Positions 33,209 to 40,700 of a stretch of 41,397 nt of DNA are shown in pieces. Each line of letters begins with the position of its first letter. The stretch's first letter is position 1. Origin of the DNA: Candidatus Palauibacter rhopaloidicola. GTDB lineage: Bacteria > Gemmatimonadota > Gemmatimonadetes > Palauibacterales > Palauibacteraceae. The position numbers and the translations under genes are program-made. The notes under the pieces were generated by a model. It had not been told where the DNA came from. It did not search any database and saw only the letters and a program-made list of their open reading frames with translations. The DNA lies in NCBI GenBank assembly GCA_026914155.1, contig JAPPGH010000041.1, positions 1,286 through 42,682 of the forward strand. The letters are read 5' to 3'.

Positions 33209-34954
33209 CTACCCGCCCGGCGCTTCCACCCGCACGGTAAGAATATCCGTATCGTGGTACTTCTGATGCCGGACCGACCCGGCCAGGTGCCGCAGCAGGC
33301 GTAACGAGAAGTCGTGCTGGGCCTCGATCTCGACGGATTGGTCCGCAGCCAGCGCCATCCGGTCCTCCAAGTTGCCTCCCCCGGCCGCGGCGAGGAACTC
33401 CAGTTCCGCCGCCCCGCGCTCGAGGCGCACGCCGAGTCGCAGCCGCCGCACCGGGCCGTCGGCGTCGCCATCGTCCCCCATCAGGCTCACGAGCGCTTCC
33501 TCCGAAGCCAGGTGCACCCGCTGGAGCATGTCGCCGCCCCATCCCGCACGCGCCGCGCAATTGTCGATGAACACCCTGATTCCGGGCAGCGCGTCCACGT
33601 CGAGCGTGGTCACCAGTCGCTTGCGCCGCGGGCCGGCGAGCTCGACAAACGCCGACAGCGCGAGCGCCGTCAGCCCGCCCGAGGTCATGCCGTTGCCCAG
33701 CATCTCGGCGAAGAAGGGGGACATCTGGTCTATGAACAGCCCTCCGCTCTGGAAGCCGTAGCCGACCCAGAACGAGACCCCGACGATGGCCGCCTTCCGA
33801 TAGTTCATCGCGTCCGCTACGACAATGCGCATGCCCAGAACGAACAGGATTGAGATCAGCACGATCAGGTAGGTGCCGATAATCGCGTCGGGGACCGAGA
33901 GGATCACCGCCACCAGCTTGGGCAGCAGGGCCAGCGCGCAGAACCCGACGCCGATGGCGACGCCCACCCGCCGCGCGGCCACCCCCGTGATCTCCACGAT
34001 CGCGACGCTGCTCGAATAGGTCGTGTTGGGAACCGTGGCGAGCAGTCCCGAGAGGAGGTTGCCCAGCCCGTCCGCCATGACCGCCCCCTGCACCCCGCGA
34101 AAGTCCGTGGCCCGCTCCTTGCGCCATGACACGCGCTGCACGGCCACCGCATCGCCGATGGTCTCGATCGCCCCCACCAGCGTGACGAACACGAACGCCG
34201 GGAGCAGCGCCCAGAACACGGGCCCGAAGCTGAAGTCGAATCCCGGCCAGCCCTCCAGCGGAAGTCCGAACCACGGGGCCGCGGCCACCGCATCCCACGA
34301 GAACACGCCGAAGAAGCCGGCAACCACGCTTCCGGCCACGATCCCGATCACGGGACCCCACAGCCGCATCGCCCCGGAAGCGCGCAGCACGATCACCATC
34401 GTAACGCCGAGGGTCACCGCGGCCGTGACCGGCCCGGCCGCGGGCGCCACTCCCTCGGGCACCTGCGCGATCAGGTCGAGGATCAGGGGCATCACCGTCA
34501 CCGCGATCAGCATGATCACCGTCCCCGCGACGGTCGGCGTGATGATCCGCCGCAGCAGCGACAGCCGCGAAGCCAGCGCGAACTGAAACACCGCCGAGAC
34601 CGCCACCAGCGTCGCCAGCAGCGCCGGCCCCCCCTGCACCAGCGCGGTCACCGACACCGCTATGAAGGCCCCCGACGTGCCCATCAGCAGGATGTATCCC
34701 GCCCCGAGGTGTCCCACGCGCCGGGCCTGGACCATCGTCGCGATGCCGCTCACCAGCAGCGCCGCGCAGGCCGCCCACGACAGAAAGAGCTCGCTCTCGC
34801 CGGCCGCCCGTACCACGATCGCGACGGTCAGCACGATCGGCCCGACCGTCAGCAGGCAGTACTGCAGCGCCAGCCCGATCGTGACCGGCAATCCGGGTTT
34901 TTCGTCGGGCTCGAATCGAACTTCGGGACCGGATCGGGCGGCTGCCAGCGCCAT
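33209..34954 (-). CDS. Xanthine/uracil permease family protein with extra C-terminal ATPase-like domain
   Basis: A 581-residue inner-membrane transporter. The ATG at 34954 follows AAAAGGGAG. The first 440 residues or so carry the NCS2/SLC23 pattern: about 12-14 hydrophobic helices, with HLGAGYILLMGTSGAFIAVS, FVTLVGAIETIGDAVAVQ and GLGNLLSGLLATVPNTTYSS marking the substrate-site helices. Substrates of the family are nucleobases or ascorbate. The C-terminal 140 residues or so are soluble and resemble a GHKL/RsbW-like ATPase fold (RVHLASEEALVSLMGDDGD; FSLRLLRHLAGSVRHQKYHD), but the N-box Asn is not visible, so it may not bind ATP. It lies apart from its neighbours and shows no purine-catabolism genes nearby. 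Confidence 0.83.
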   Translation of the reverse strand: MALAAARSGPEVRFEPDEKPGLPVTIGLALQYCLLTVGPIVLTVAIVVRAAGESELFLSWAACAALLVSGIATMVQARRVGHLGAGYILLMGTSGAFIAVSVTALVQGGPALLATLVAVSAVFQFALASRLSLLRRIITPTVAGTVIMLIAVTVMPLILDLIAQVPEGVAPAAGPVTAAVTLGVTMVIVLRASGAMRLWGPVIGIVAGSVVAGFFGVFSWDAVAAAPWFGLPLEGWPGFDFSFGPVFWALLPAFVFVTLVGAIETIGDAVAVQRVSWRKERATDFRGVQGAVMADGLGNLLSGLLATVPNTTYSSSVAIVEITGVAARRVGVAIGVGFCALALLPKLVAVILSVPDAIIGTYLIVLISILFVLGMRIVVADAMNYRKAAIVGVSFWVGYGFQSGGLFIDQMSPFFAEMLGNGMTSGGLTALALSAFVELAGPRRKRLVTTLDVDALPGIRVFIDNCAARAGWGGDMLQRVHLASEEALVSLMGDDGDADGPVRRLRLGVRLERGAAELEFLAAAGGGNLEDRMALAADQSVEIEAQHDFSLRLLRHLAGSVRHQKYHDTDILTVRVEAPGG

Positions 34955-35115
34955 GGGACTCCCTTTTCTGCGGTTCGTGATGGAGGGATTCGAGGAGCGG
35001 GCGGAGATCGTCGGAAGAGTGCGCCGCTCGGGGCGCAATATGGAGGTCGTCCGCGCAGTGCGACAGGACAGCACGGATTGTGCAGCCCATCATTGTTGCG
35101 CATGGAGGTCCATGC

Positions 35116-35174
35116 TCCGCCTTGCGGCCCGCCGACGCGCTCCTCAAGTATTACGGGCTCGTCGATCCAGCCAC
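35116..35174 (+). repeat. Dispersed intergenic repeat, copy R3 (longest)
   Basis: This copy contains both parts of the element: the left part (35116-35159) aligns to R1 at 29841-29884, and the right 26 bases (35149-35174) are identical to R2. It lies upstream of the solute-binding protein gene and points toward it. The inner GGCT...AGCC could form a short hairpin. Confidence 0.7.
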
Positions 35175-35228
35175 GTGAGGCTTTGGACGGTGAGGATTCT
35201 TGTGCATCGGGCATGACGGAGAAACGGA

Positions 35229-36335
35229 ATGAGACAGGGAGCCGTGGGACGTTTTCGGGCGGTGACCACCCTGGGGCTCGCTTCGCTCCTTTCCAGCGCC
35301 CCGCCCCTTCCCGCCGCCGGACAGTCGCTCACGGTCGTGTCCTGGGGCGGCTCCTACGGCCGCGCGGTCAACGAGGGCGCCAACATTCCCTTCACCGAGG
35401 CGACCGGCATCCGCATCGGCCTGGAGGCCTACAACGGCGGCCTGGCCCCGATACGGGCGCAGGTGGACTTCGGCAGCATCCACTGGGATGTGGTCGACCT
35501 GGAAATGGCCGATGCCGTGCGCGGTTGCGACGAGGGGCTGCTCGAGCCGATCGACATCGACGATCTGCCTCCCGGGCCCGACGGCACTCCCGCGGCCGAC
35601 GACTTCGTGGCCGAGAGCCATACCGAGTGCGGGGTGGGCAATCTGTACTGGTCGACCGTGTACGCGTACAGCGAAGAGAACTTCACGGGCGAGAGGCCCG
35701 CCACCATGGCCGACTTCTTCGACCTGGAGAAGTTCCCCGGCCGCCGCGGGATGCGGCGGGTACCGCAGGTGAACCTGGAGTTCGCCCTGATCGCCGACGG
35801 CGTGCCGCTCGAAGACGTGTACGCCACGCTGGAGACGCCGGAGGGCCTGGACCGGGCCTTTGCGAAGCTCGAAACGATCAAGGACGAGGTGGTCTGGTGG
35901 GAGGCGGGCGCCCAGCCGCCGCAGATGCTGGCCGACGGGGAGGTGGTCATGAGCACGGCGTACAACGGCCGCATCTTCAATGCCCGCATCCTGGAAAACC
36001 AGCCGTTCGTGATCGTGTGGGACGGGCAGTTGCTGGATGTGGGTCAGCTCGGGATCGTCGCAGGCACGCCGAGGCTTGAAGACGCGCTGAGATACGTGAC
36101 CTTCGCCACCAGTGCCGAGTCTCTGGCGCGCATCGGCCGCCGCATCTCCTATTCCCCGGCGCGCAGATCAGGCACGCCGCTGGTGACCACGCATGTCGTC
36201 GCAGGGATCGACATGGAGCCTCACCTGCCGGCCAGCGCGGGCAACGCGGATCGTGCGCTTCGTTACGACTGGGCGTTCTGGGTCGACAACCAGGACGAAC
36301 TGAACGAGCGCTTCAGCGCCTGGCTGGCGCGCTGA
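35229..36335 (+). CDS. ABC transporter periplasmic solute-binding protein (polyamine/PotD-like)
   Basis: A 368-residue exported binding protein. The signal peptide (VTTLGLASLLSSAPPLPAAG) is followed by the extracellular solute-binding family pattern SLTVVSWGGSYGRAVNEGAN, then IHWDVVDLEMADAVRGCDEG, GVGNLYWSTVYAYSEENF, FFDLEKFPGRRGMRRVPQVN and VMSTAYNGRIFNA. This matches the PotD/spermidine-putrescine group. GGAG lies seven bases before the ATG. No permease or ATPase gene is adjacent; the next gene is on the other strand. The ligand could be a polyamine or another small cation or organic acid. Confidence 0.87.
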   Translation: MRQGAVGRFRAVTTLGLASLLSSAPPLPAAGQSLTVVSWGGSYGRAVNEGANIPFTEATGIRIGLEAYNGGLAPIRAQVDFGSIHWDVVDLEMADAVRGCDEGLLEPIDIDDLPPGPDGTPAADDFVAESHTECGVGNLYWSTVYAYSEENFTGERPATMADFFDLEKFPGRRGMRRVPQVNLEFALIADGVPLEDVYATLETPEGLDRAFAKLETIKDEVVWWEAGAQPPQMLADGEVVMSTAYNGRIFNARILENQPFVIVWDGQLLDVGQLGIVAGTPRLEDALRYVTFATSAESLARIGRRISYSPARRSGTPLVTTHVVAGIDMEPHLPASAGNADRALRYDWAFWVDNQDELNERFSAWLAR

Positions 36336-36356
36336 CTCGGGGACCGGCGCGGCTGC

Positions 36357-36380
36357 GGGCGCACCAGGGCTTAGGTGCCC
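36357..36380. terminator. Hairpin between convergent binding-protein and receptor genes
   Basis: GGGC-CACC (36357-36365, with one bulged G) pairs with GGTGCCC (36374-36380) around an eight-base loop in the 48-base gap between two convergent genes. There is no T-run on either strand, so support is moderate. Confidence 0.4.
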
Positions 36381-36383
36381 GGG

Positions 36384-38717
36384 TCAGAACACCACCCGAT
36401 AGCTGACGTTCAGGCTGCGCGCGGCCTCCGGCATGATCTCCTTCACGCGGGAGAGGTGGTTGCGGTACTCGGCATTCGCCGCGTTGGCGAGGCTGACGGT
36501 CAGGACGTTCAGACGCCCGCCGAACGTGAACCGCGCCCCTGCCGCGGCGTTGAGGACGGTATACCCACGCGTCGGCGTCTCGAATTCGCCAACCCGATCC
36601 TGCCGGCCTGCCATTTCAGCCTCCGCCCGGACATACCACGACGGCCTCTCGTACTTCAGCGCCAAATGTCCCTTGAGCGGAGGAACGAGAGGCAAGGGCT
36701 GATCGGTTCCCTTGAGACTGCCGCTTACCGACGAGGCCACTCCCTCGAGCGCCAGCCCGCGCCCGGCGTCGACGTCCACGCTGGCCTCGAAGCCGCTGAA
36801 CACGGCGTCGTTGCCCCGGAACTGATAGATGGGGAGGCGCACGCGGCTCAGGCGGCCCGTGTCCTCTCCGTAGATGTGGTTCGTGATGTCATTGTGGAAG
36901 CCGGTCAACTCGGCCCGCAGCCGGTCGGACTCGAAGCGAAGGAAGACATCGAGCCCCCTCCCCACCTCTCCTTCCAGAGACGGATTTCCGACTTCAAAGA
37001 CGTAGGCCGCCAGATGCGGTCCTTCCGAATAGAGTTCGGTGACGTCGGGTGTGCGAAACGCCCGGGCAACGCTGGCGCCGAGCACCAGCCCCGAGGCGGA
37101 CTGGTAGAGGACACCCAACGACCCCGACAGGGACTGGAATCTGCGGTCACGGATCTCACCGATGTCCGAAACCCGGTCTTCCCCCGGATCGGCCATGCTC
37201 CAGTCGTAGCGCAGCCCCGACTCGATCTGGATCGGGCCCAGATCGACCTCCTCGAGCAGGTACAGGGCCGCCCTGAGCCGACGCGTGTCGGGCGTGTGCA
37301 GCGATCCCCCGTATCGGAAGTCCTCCCAGGACGCGCGGCCGCCCATCGCACCCGCAGCAAACGGTCCCCACCTCCCATGCCGGCCCAGGACGTCCGCGTT
37401 CGCGTTCTGCTGCTCGAAGAGCGTGCCCAGAATGTCCGATGCTTCGAGCTCGCGGTGCGTGTACCAGGTGTGAGTCGCGTCGAAGCGGAGGTTGTTGAAG
37501 GCTCCGGCCGGGTCGTCGAGCACGGTCCGCAACTTCGATGAGAATCGCTCCATTTCGATGCGCACGCCCTCGTCGTGCCCGCCCACGAAACCACCCGGGA
37601 TGCCGTAGTAGTTGCGGTAGCCACGGAAGGATGCCCCCACGCGGCCCCGGTCGGCCACCCAGGCCGTCCCCGCACCCCCGCTCAGGAGTTCGCCGTCGGT
37701 GTTGAGCAGCGTACCGGCGGGCGTCTTCAGATCTCCCGCCGTCCGCGCGGCCACCTCCACGCGCAGCGGCACGCGCTCAGCGATGGCGAACACGCCCGAC
37801 GCGCTGCCGGCCAGCGAGCCGGTCGCGCTCTGCGTCTGCAGCGACGCGGCGCCCGTCAGGCGAGTGGGCGCGGTGGTCGGAATCTCGTCGCGGATGACGT
37901 TGATGACCCCGCCCAGCGCATTGCCCCCGTAGAGCAGCGCGCCCGGACCCCGCACGACCTCGATCCGCCTTGCCGACGACGGATCGAGCGCGGTGGTGTG
38001 GTCCGCACCCTGGCTGGAGGCGTCCCCCACCGCAGTCCCGTCCTCGAGCATCAATACCCGATCCCCGCTCAGTCCCCTGATCACGGGTTGCGCAACCGAT
38101 GGACCCATCCTGGTGGCCGCCAGTCCCGGCATCGAGGCCAGGGTCCCCGCGACGGTCGCCGTCATCTGGCGCTGCAGGTCGTCGCCTGCCATGACGCTGA
38201 CCGGCCGGAGCGCCTCGGCCGCTGCGCGTTCGCTGATCGTGGCCGTCACCACCAGGTTCTCCAGCGCAATGGGAGACGGCGTCAACTCGATCACGACCTC
38301 CGCCGCCTCCGCCACGGCCCGCCGCGCGCGCTCGGTTCCCACGGTCACGACGGCAGTGGCGCCCCGGTACCCCAGTCGATCGGCTCGCAGGATATACGCG
38401 CCCGCGGCCAGCCCGGTCAGGTGGAAGTTGCCGTCCCCCCGGGTCACCGCCCTGGTGTCCCTTCCGACCACCGACACGTGCGCTCCCGCCAGAGGCTCGC
38501 CGGTCTGAGCGTCGCGGACGTTGCCCTCGAACACATATCCCTGGTCCGTCTCCTGCGCGGAGACCCGGGGAACTGCGAGCGCGGGAGCGACCGCAAGGCA
38601 CAGGACGAACGCCAGCGGACTCCGGCGGATTCCGTCGACGAGCGCACGCTCCGCCCTGGAAGGGAAGATCATGCGGCCGAAGCGGTACTTCGCGTCTCTG
38701 GAGTTCAGCGTCCGCAT
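36384..38717 (-). CDS. TonB-dependent receptor, ZnuD-like
   Basis: Outer-membrane transporter of up to 777 residues. Order: signal region (SPLAFVLCLAVAPALAVP), carboxypeptidase-regulatory-like domain (about residues 62-150; GNVRDAQTGEPLAGAHVSVV), plug (about 160-280; PVIRGLSGDRVLMLEDGTAV, RRIEVVRGPGALLYGGNALG), then a barrel ending in NVSYRVVF. The stretch GASFRGYRNYYGIPGGFVGG and the overall plug wording resemble zinc-regulated receptors such as ZnuD, so zinc or another metal is a plausible but unproven substrate. The ATG at 38717 has AAGAG upstream; 38672 is an alternative start. It is divergent from the HipBA module. Confidence 0.88.
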   Translation of the reverse strand: MRTLNSRDAKYRFGRMIFPSRAERALVDGIRRSPLAFVLCLAVAPALAVPRVSAQETDQGYVFEGNVRDAQTGEPLAGAHVSVVGRDTRAVTRGDGNFHLTGLAAGAYILRADRLGYRGATAVVTVGTERARRAVAEAAEVVIELTPSPIALENLVVTATISERAAAEALRPVSVMAGDDLQRQMTATVAGTLASMPGLAATRMGPSVAQPVIRGLSGDRVLMLEDGTAVGDASSQGADHTTALDPSSARRIEVVRGPGALLYGGNALGGVINVIRDEIPTTAPTRLTGAASLQTQSATGSLAGSASGVFAIAERVPLRVEVAARTAGDLKTPAGTLLNTDGELLSGGAGTAWVADRGRVGASFRGYRNYYGIPGGFVGGHDEGVRIEMERFSSKLRTVLDDPAGAFNNLRFDATHTWYTHRELEASDILGTLFEQQNANADVLGRHGRWGPFAAGAMGGRASWEDFRYGGSLHTPDTRRLRAALYLLEEVDLGPIQIESGLRYDWSMADPGEDRVSDIGEIRDRRFQSLSGSLGVLYQSASGLVLGASVARAFRTPDVTELYSEGPHLAAYVFEVGNPSLEGEVGRGLDVFLRFESDRLRAELTGFHNDITNHIYGEDTGRLSRVRLPIYQFRGNDAVFSGFEASVDVDAGRGLALEGVASSVSGSLKGTDQPLPLVPPLKGHLALKYERPSWYVRAEAEMAGRQDRVGEFETPTRGYTVLNAAAGARFTFGGRLNVLTVSLANAANAEYRNHLSRVKEIMPEAARSLNVSYRVVF

Positions 38718-38803
38718 GCGTGCTCTTCGGTTGATGGGGATCTAACTCTTGGCTGGTCGGGCGGACCTCCGCAAGCTGGATGGTGTCGTCCGATTGCTGT
38801 ACC

Positions 38804-38850
38804 GTCCAGTATCACATACGCTAACATATGTCAGATATGTGTTACTGGAC
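38804..38850. promoter_or_regulatory. Nested palindromic operator upstream of the HipBA module
   Basis: Outer arms at 38804-38818 (GTCCAGTATCACATA) and 38836-38850 (TATGTGTTACTGGAC) are complementary at 14 of 15 positions. A second, inner palindrome ACATATGT (38824-38831) shares nearly the same centre. It sits 16 bases before the ATG of the HTH gene, among AT-rich sequence, and about 85 bases before the divergent receptor start. This fits autoregulation by the HTH protein. Confidence 0.7.
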
Positions 38851-38865
38851 CGTAAGGGAAAACAG

Positions 38866-39240
38866 ATGCCTTCCTACATCCGCGGGACCCTGCCGCTTCC
38901 GGTCCGGCGCATCCTCAAGAAGCTCGGCAGCGACATCCGGGACGCCCGGCTGCGCCGCCGCATCCGCGCATCGACGATGGCCGAGCGCGCGCTGATCAGC
39001 CGCACGACGCTGCACAAGATCGAACGGGGTGATGCGGGCGTTTCCATGGGCATGTACGCCACGGTCCTGTTCGTCCTGGGCATGCACGACGGCATTTCGG
39101 ACTTGGCCGACCGCAGCCGGGACGAGCTTGGGCTCGATCTGCTGGAGGAGCGCCTGCCTCAGCGGGTGCGCGTGCCCTCGGCCGCGCGGCGGAAGAGCGA
39201 CACGCGTGGTCCGGGCGCTGACGACCAGGGCGCGGGATGA
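38866..39240 (+). CDS. hipB: Helix-turn-helix regulator, HipB-like antitoxin
   Basis: A 124-residue Xre-family regulator. The ATG at 38866 follows the operator and AAGGGA. The N-terminus MPSYIRGTLPLPVRRILKKL leads into an HTH (about residues 20-75) with LRRRIRASTMAERALISRTT and LHKIERGDAGVSMGMYATVL. The C-terminal tail is basic and probably disordered. It overlaps the HipA start by four bases (ATGA). By family analogy it binds its operator and holds HipA inactive. Confidence 0.85.
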   Translation: MPSYIRGTLPLPVRRILKKLGSDIRDARLRRRIRASTMAERALISRTTLHKIERGDAGVSMGMYATVLFVLGMHDGISDLADRSRDELGLDLLEERLPQRVRVPSAARRKSDTRGPGADDQGAG

Positions 39241-40493
39241 TGGACACCCCCGTCCTGGTTCATGTCGATGTGTGGGGCGTGCCCATACGAGTTGGCCGTC
39301 TGTGGATTCGTGTTCGCGGCGCCCGCGAGAGCGCGTCGTTCGAATACGACGAGGCGTGGACGGACCATCCCCTGCGCTTCGCCCTCGAGCCCGCGCTGAC
39401 CGTCGGACCGGGCCCGTACCACACTCGCGGGAGACTCTTCGGATCCATCGGCGATTCGGTGCCGGACCGCTGGGGCCGGGTTCTCCTCCGGCGCGCCGAA
39501 GTCAGGCGGGCGAGGTTGGAAGGGCGCGCACCCCGAACCCTGTACGAATCCGATTTCCTCCTTCGCGTGGACGACGAGGTCCGCATGGGCGCGCTCAGAT
39601 TCTCGACGGAGGGCGAAGGGCCGTTTCTCGCCGACGCGGGCGCGGTGCGCATTCCTCCGCTGGACGATCTGCGGCGGCTGATGTCGGCATCGAGGAGGGT
39701 GCTCCGCCGGCGCGAGCAGGACGACGATCTTCGCCTGCTGGTCGGTCCCGGGTCCTCCCTCGGCGGCTCCCGGCCCAAGGCCGCGGTCAGGGACGCCGGC
39801 GGCGAGCTGGCGCTGGCCAAGTTTCCGAGCACGGAGGACGACCGCGACATCGTGCTCTGGGAAGGGGTCGCGCTTGAGCTTGCGAAGCGCGCCGCGATTC
39901 AGGTCCCCGCATGGCGACTGGAAACCGTTGCCGGAAGGCGAATCCTGATTCTCCGGCGGTTCGACCGCGAGGGAAGCCATCGGGTGCCCTTTCTCTCGGC
40001 GATGAGCATGCTGGATGCCCGCGACAACGAGCGGCGGTCGTATCTCGAGCTTGCCGACGCGCTGCGCAGTCACGGAGCGGCGGCACGATCAGACCTCGCC
40101 GAACTGTGGAGACGCGTCGTCTTCAGCATCCTCATCTCGAACACCGACGATCATCTGCGGAACCACGGGTTCCTCTACGAGATCGGGCAGGGCTGGCGAC
40201 TCTCACCGGCCTACGATCTGAATCCCGTGCCGACGGACGTGAGCCCCCGGGTCCTCACGACGTACATCGACGAATTCGATGGCACCGCTTCGCTGGACCG
40301 GGGGCTGGCCACCGCGGAGTACTACGGCCTGGGCCCAAAGCAGGCGAGAGGGATTGCGGGGGCAGTGGGGAAGGCGGTTTCCGGATGGCGGGAGGTGGCC
40401 GCGCGACTCGATGTGTCCAGGCGGGAAACCGATCGCATGGAGTCGGCGTTCGAGCACGAGGATCTTGTGCGGGCTCGGCGTTTCGGGGCGTGA
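39237..40493 (+). CDS. hipA: HipA-like serine/threonine kinase toxin
   Basis: A 418-residue kinase of the HipA fold. An N-terminal HipA_N-like part (about residues 1-110) includes LTVGPGPYHTRGRLFGSIGD and SVPDRWGRVLLRRAE. The glycine-rich loop is SSLGGSRPKA (about residue 173). The catalytic loop is SNTDDHLRNHGF, with D304 and N309 aligning to E. coli HipA D309 and N314. The metal-binding Asp is D327 in LSPAYDLNPVP. E. coli HipA phosphorylates GltX; the target here is unknown. Coupled translation with the HTH partner supports a HipBA toxin-antitoxin. Expected active-site residues are present, so it is probably functional. Confidence 0.92.
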   Translation: MMDTPVLVHVDVWGVPIRVGRLWIRVRGARESASFEYDEAWTDHPLRFALEPALTVGPGPYHTRGRLFGSIGDSVPDRWGRVLLRRAEVRRARLEGRAPRTLYESDFLLRVDDEVRMGALRFSTEGEGPFLADAGAVRIPPLDDLRRLMSASRRVLRRREQDDDLRLLVGPGSSLGGSRPKAAVRDAGGELALAKFPSTEDDRDIVLWEGVALELAKRAAIQVPAWRLETVAGRRILILRRFDREGSHRVPFLSAMSMLDARDNERRSYLELADALRSHGAAARSDLAELWRRVVFSILISNTDDHLRNHGFLYEIGQGWRLSPAYDLNPVPTDVSPRVLTTYIDEFDGTASLDRGLATAEYYGLGPKQARGIAGAVGKAVSGWREVAARLDVSRRETDRMESAFEHEDLVRARRFGA

Positions 40494-40509
40494 CCCCGAC
40501 AGTGTTCAC

Positions 40510-40568
40510 AGAGTTAGATGCAGTTAGACAGGTTTCCTCCTTAGATACATCTAACCTGTGCTAACTCT
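40510..40568 (+). terminator. Nested hairpin after hipA
   Basis: AGAGTTAG (40510-40517) pairs with CTAACTCT (40561-40568), and inside it ACAGGTT (40528-40534) pairs with AACCTGT (40553-40559). TTCT follows. The stretch is clearly AT-richer than its surroundings and repeats GTTAG several times on both strands. It may be a terminator for hipBA or a structured site; the large loop makes a simple rho-independent terminator uncertain. Confidence 0.5.
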
Positions 40569-40700
40569 TTCTAAGCGATTAGCCAAGCGGGCAGAGTTGG
40601 GGGTTGCGGTTACGTCGGCAGGACCAATCCGCACGGGCCGCAGATGCGGAGACACGCACGAGTCAGCTATCGTCAGACCGGACATCCGGCGGAGGAAACC

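Noticed and set aside
33055..33240. A 61-codon plus-strand frame near the palindrome
   Set aside because: It has no ribosome-binding site or domain and overlaps the end of the permease gene on the other strand.
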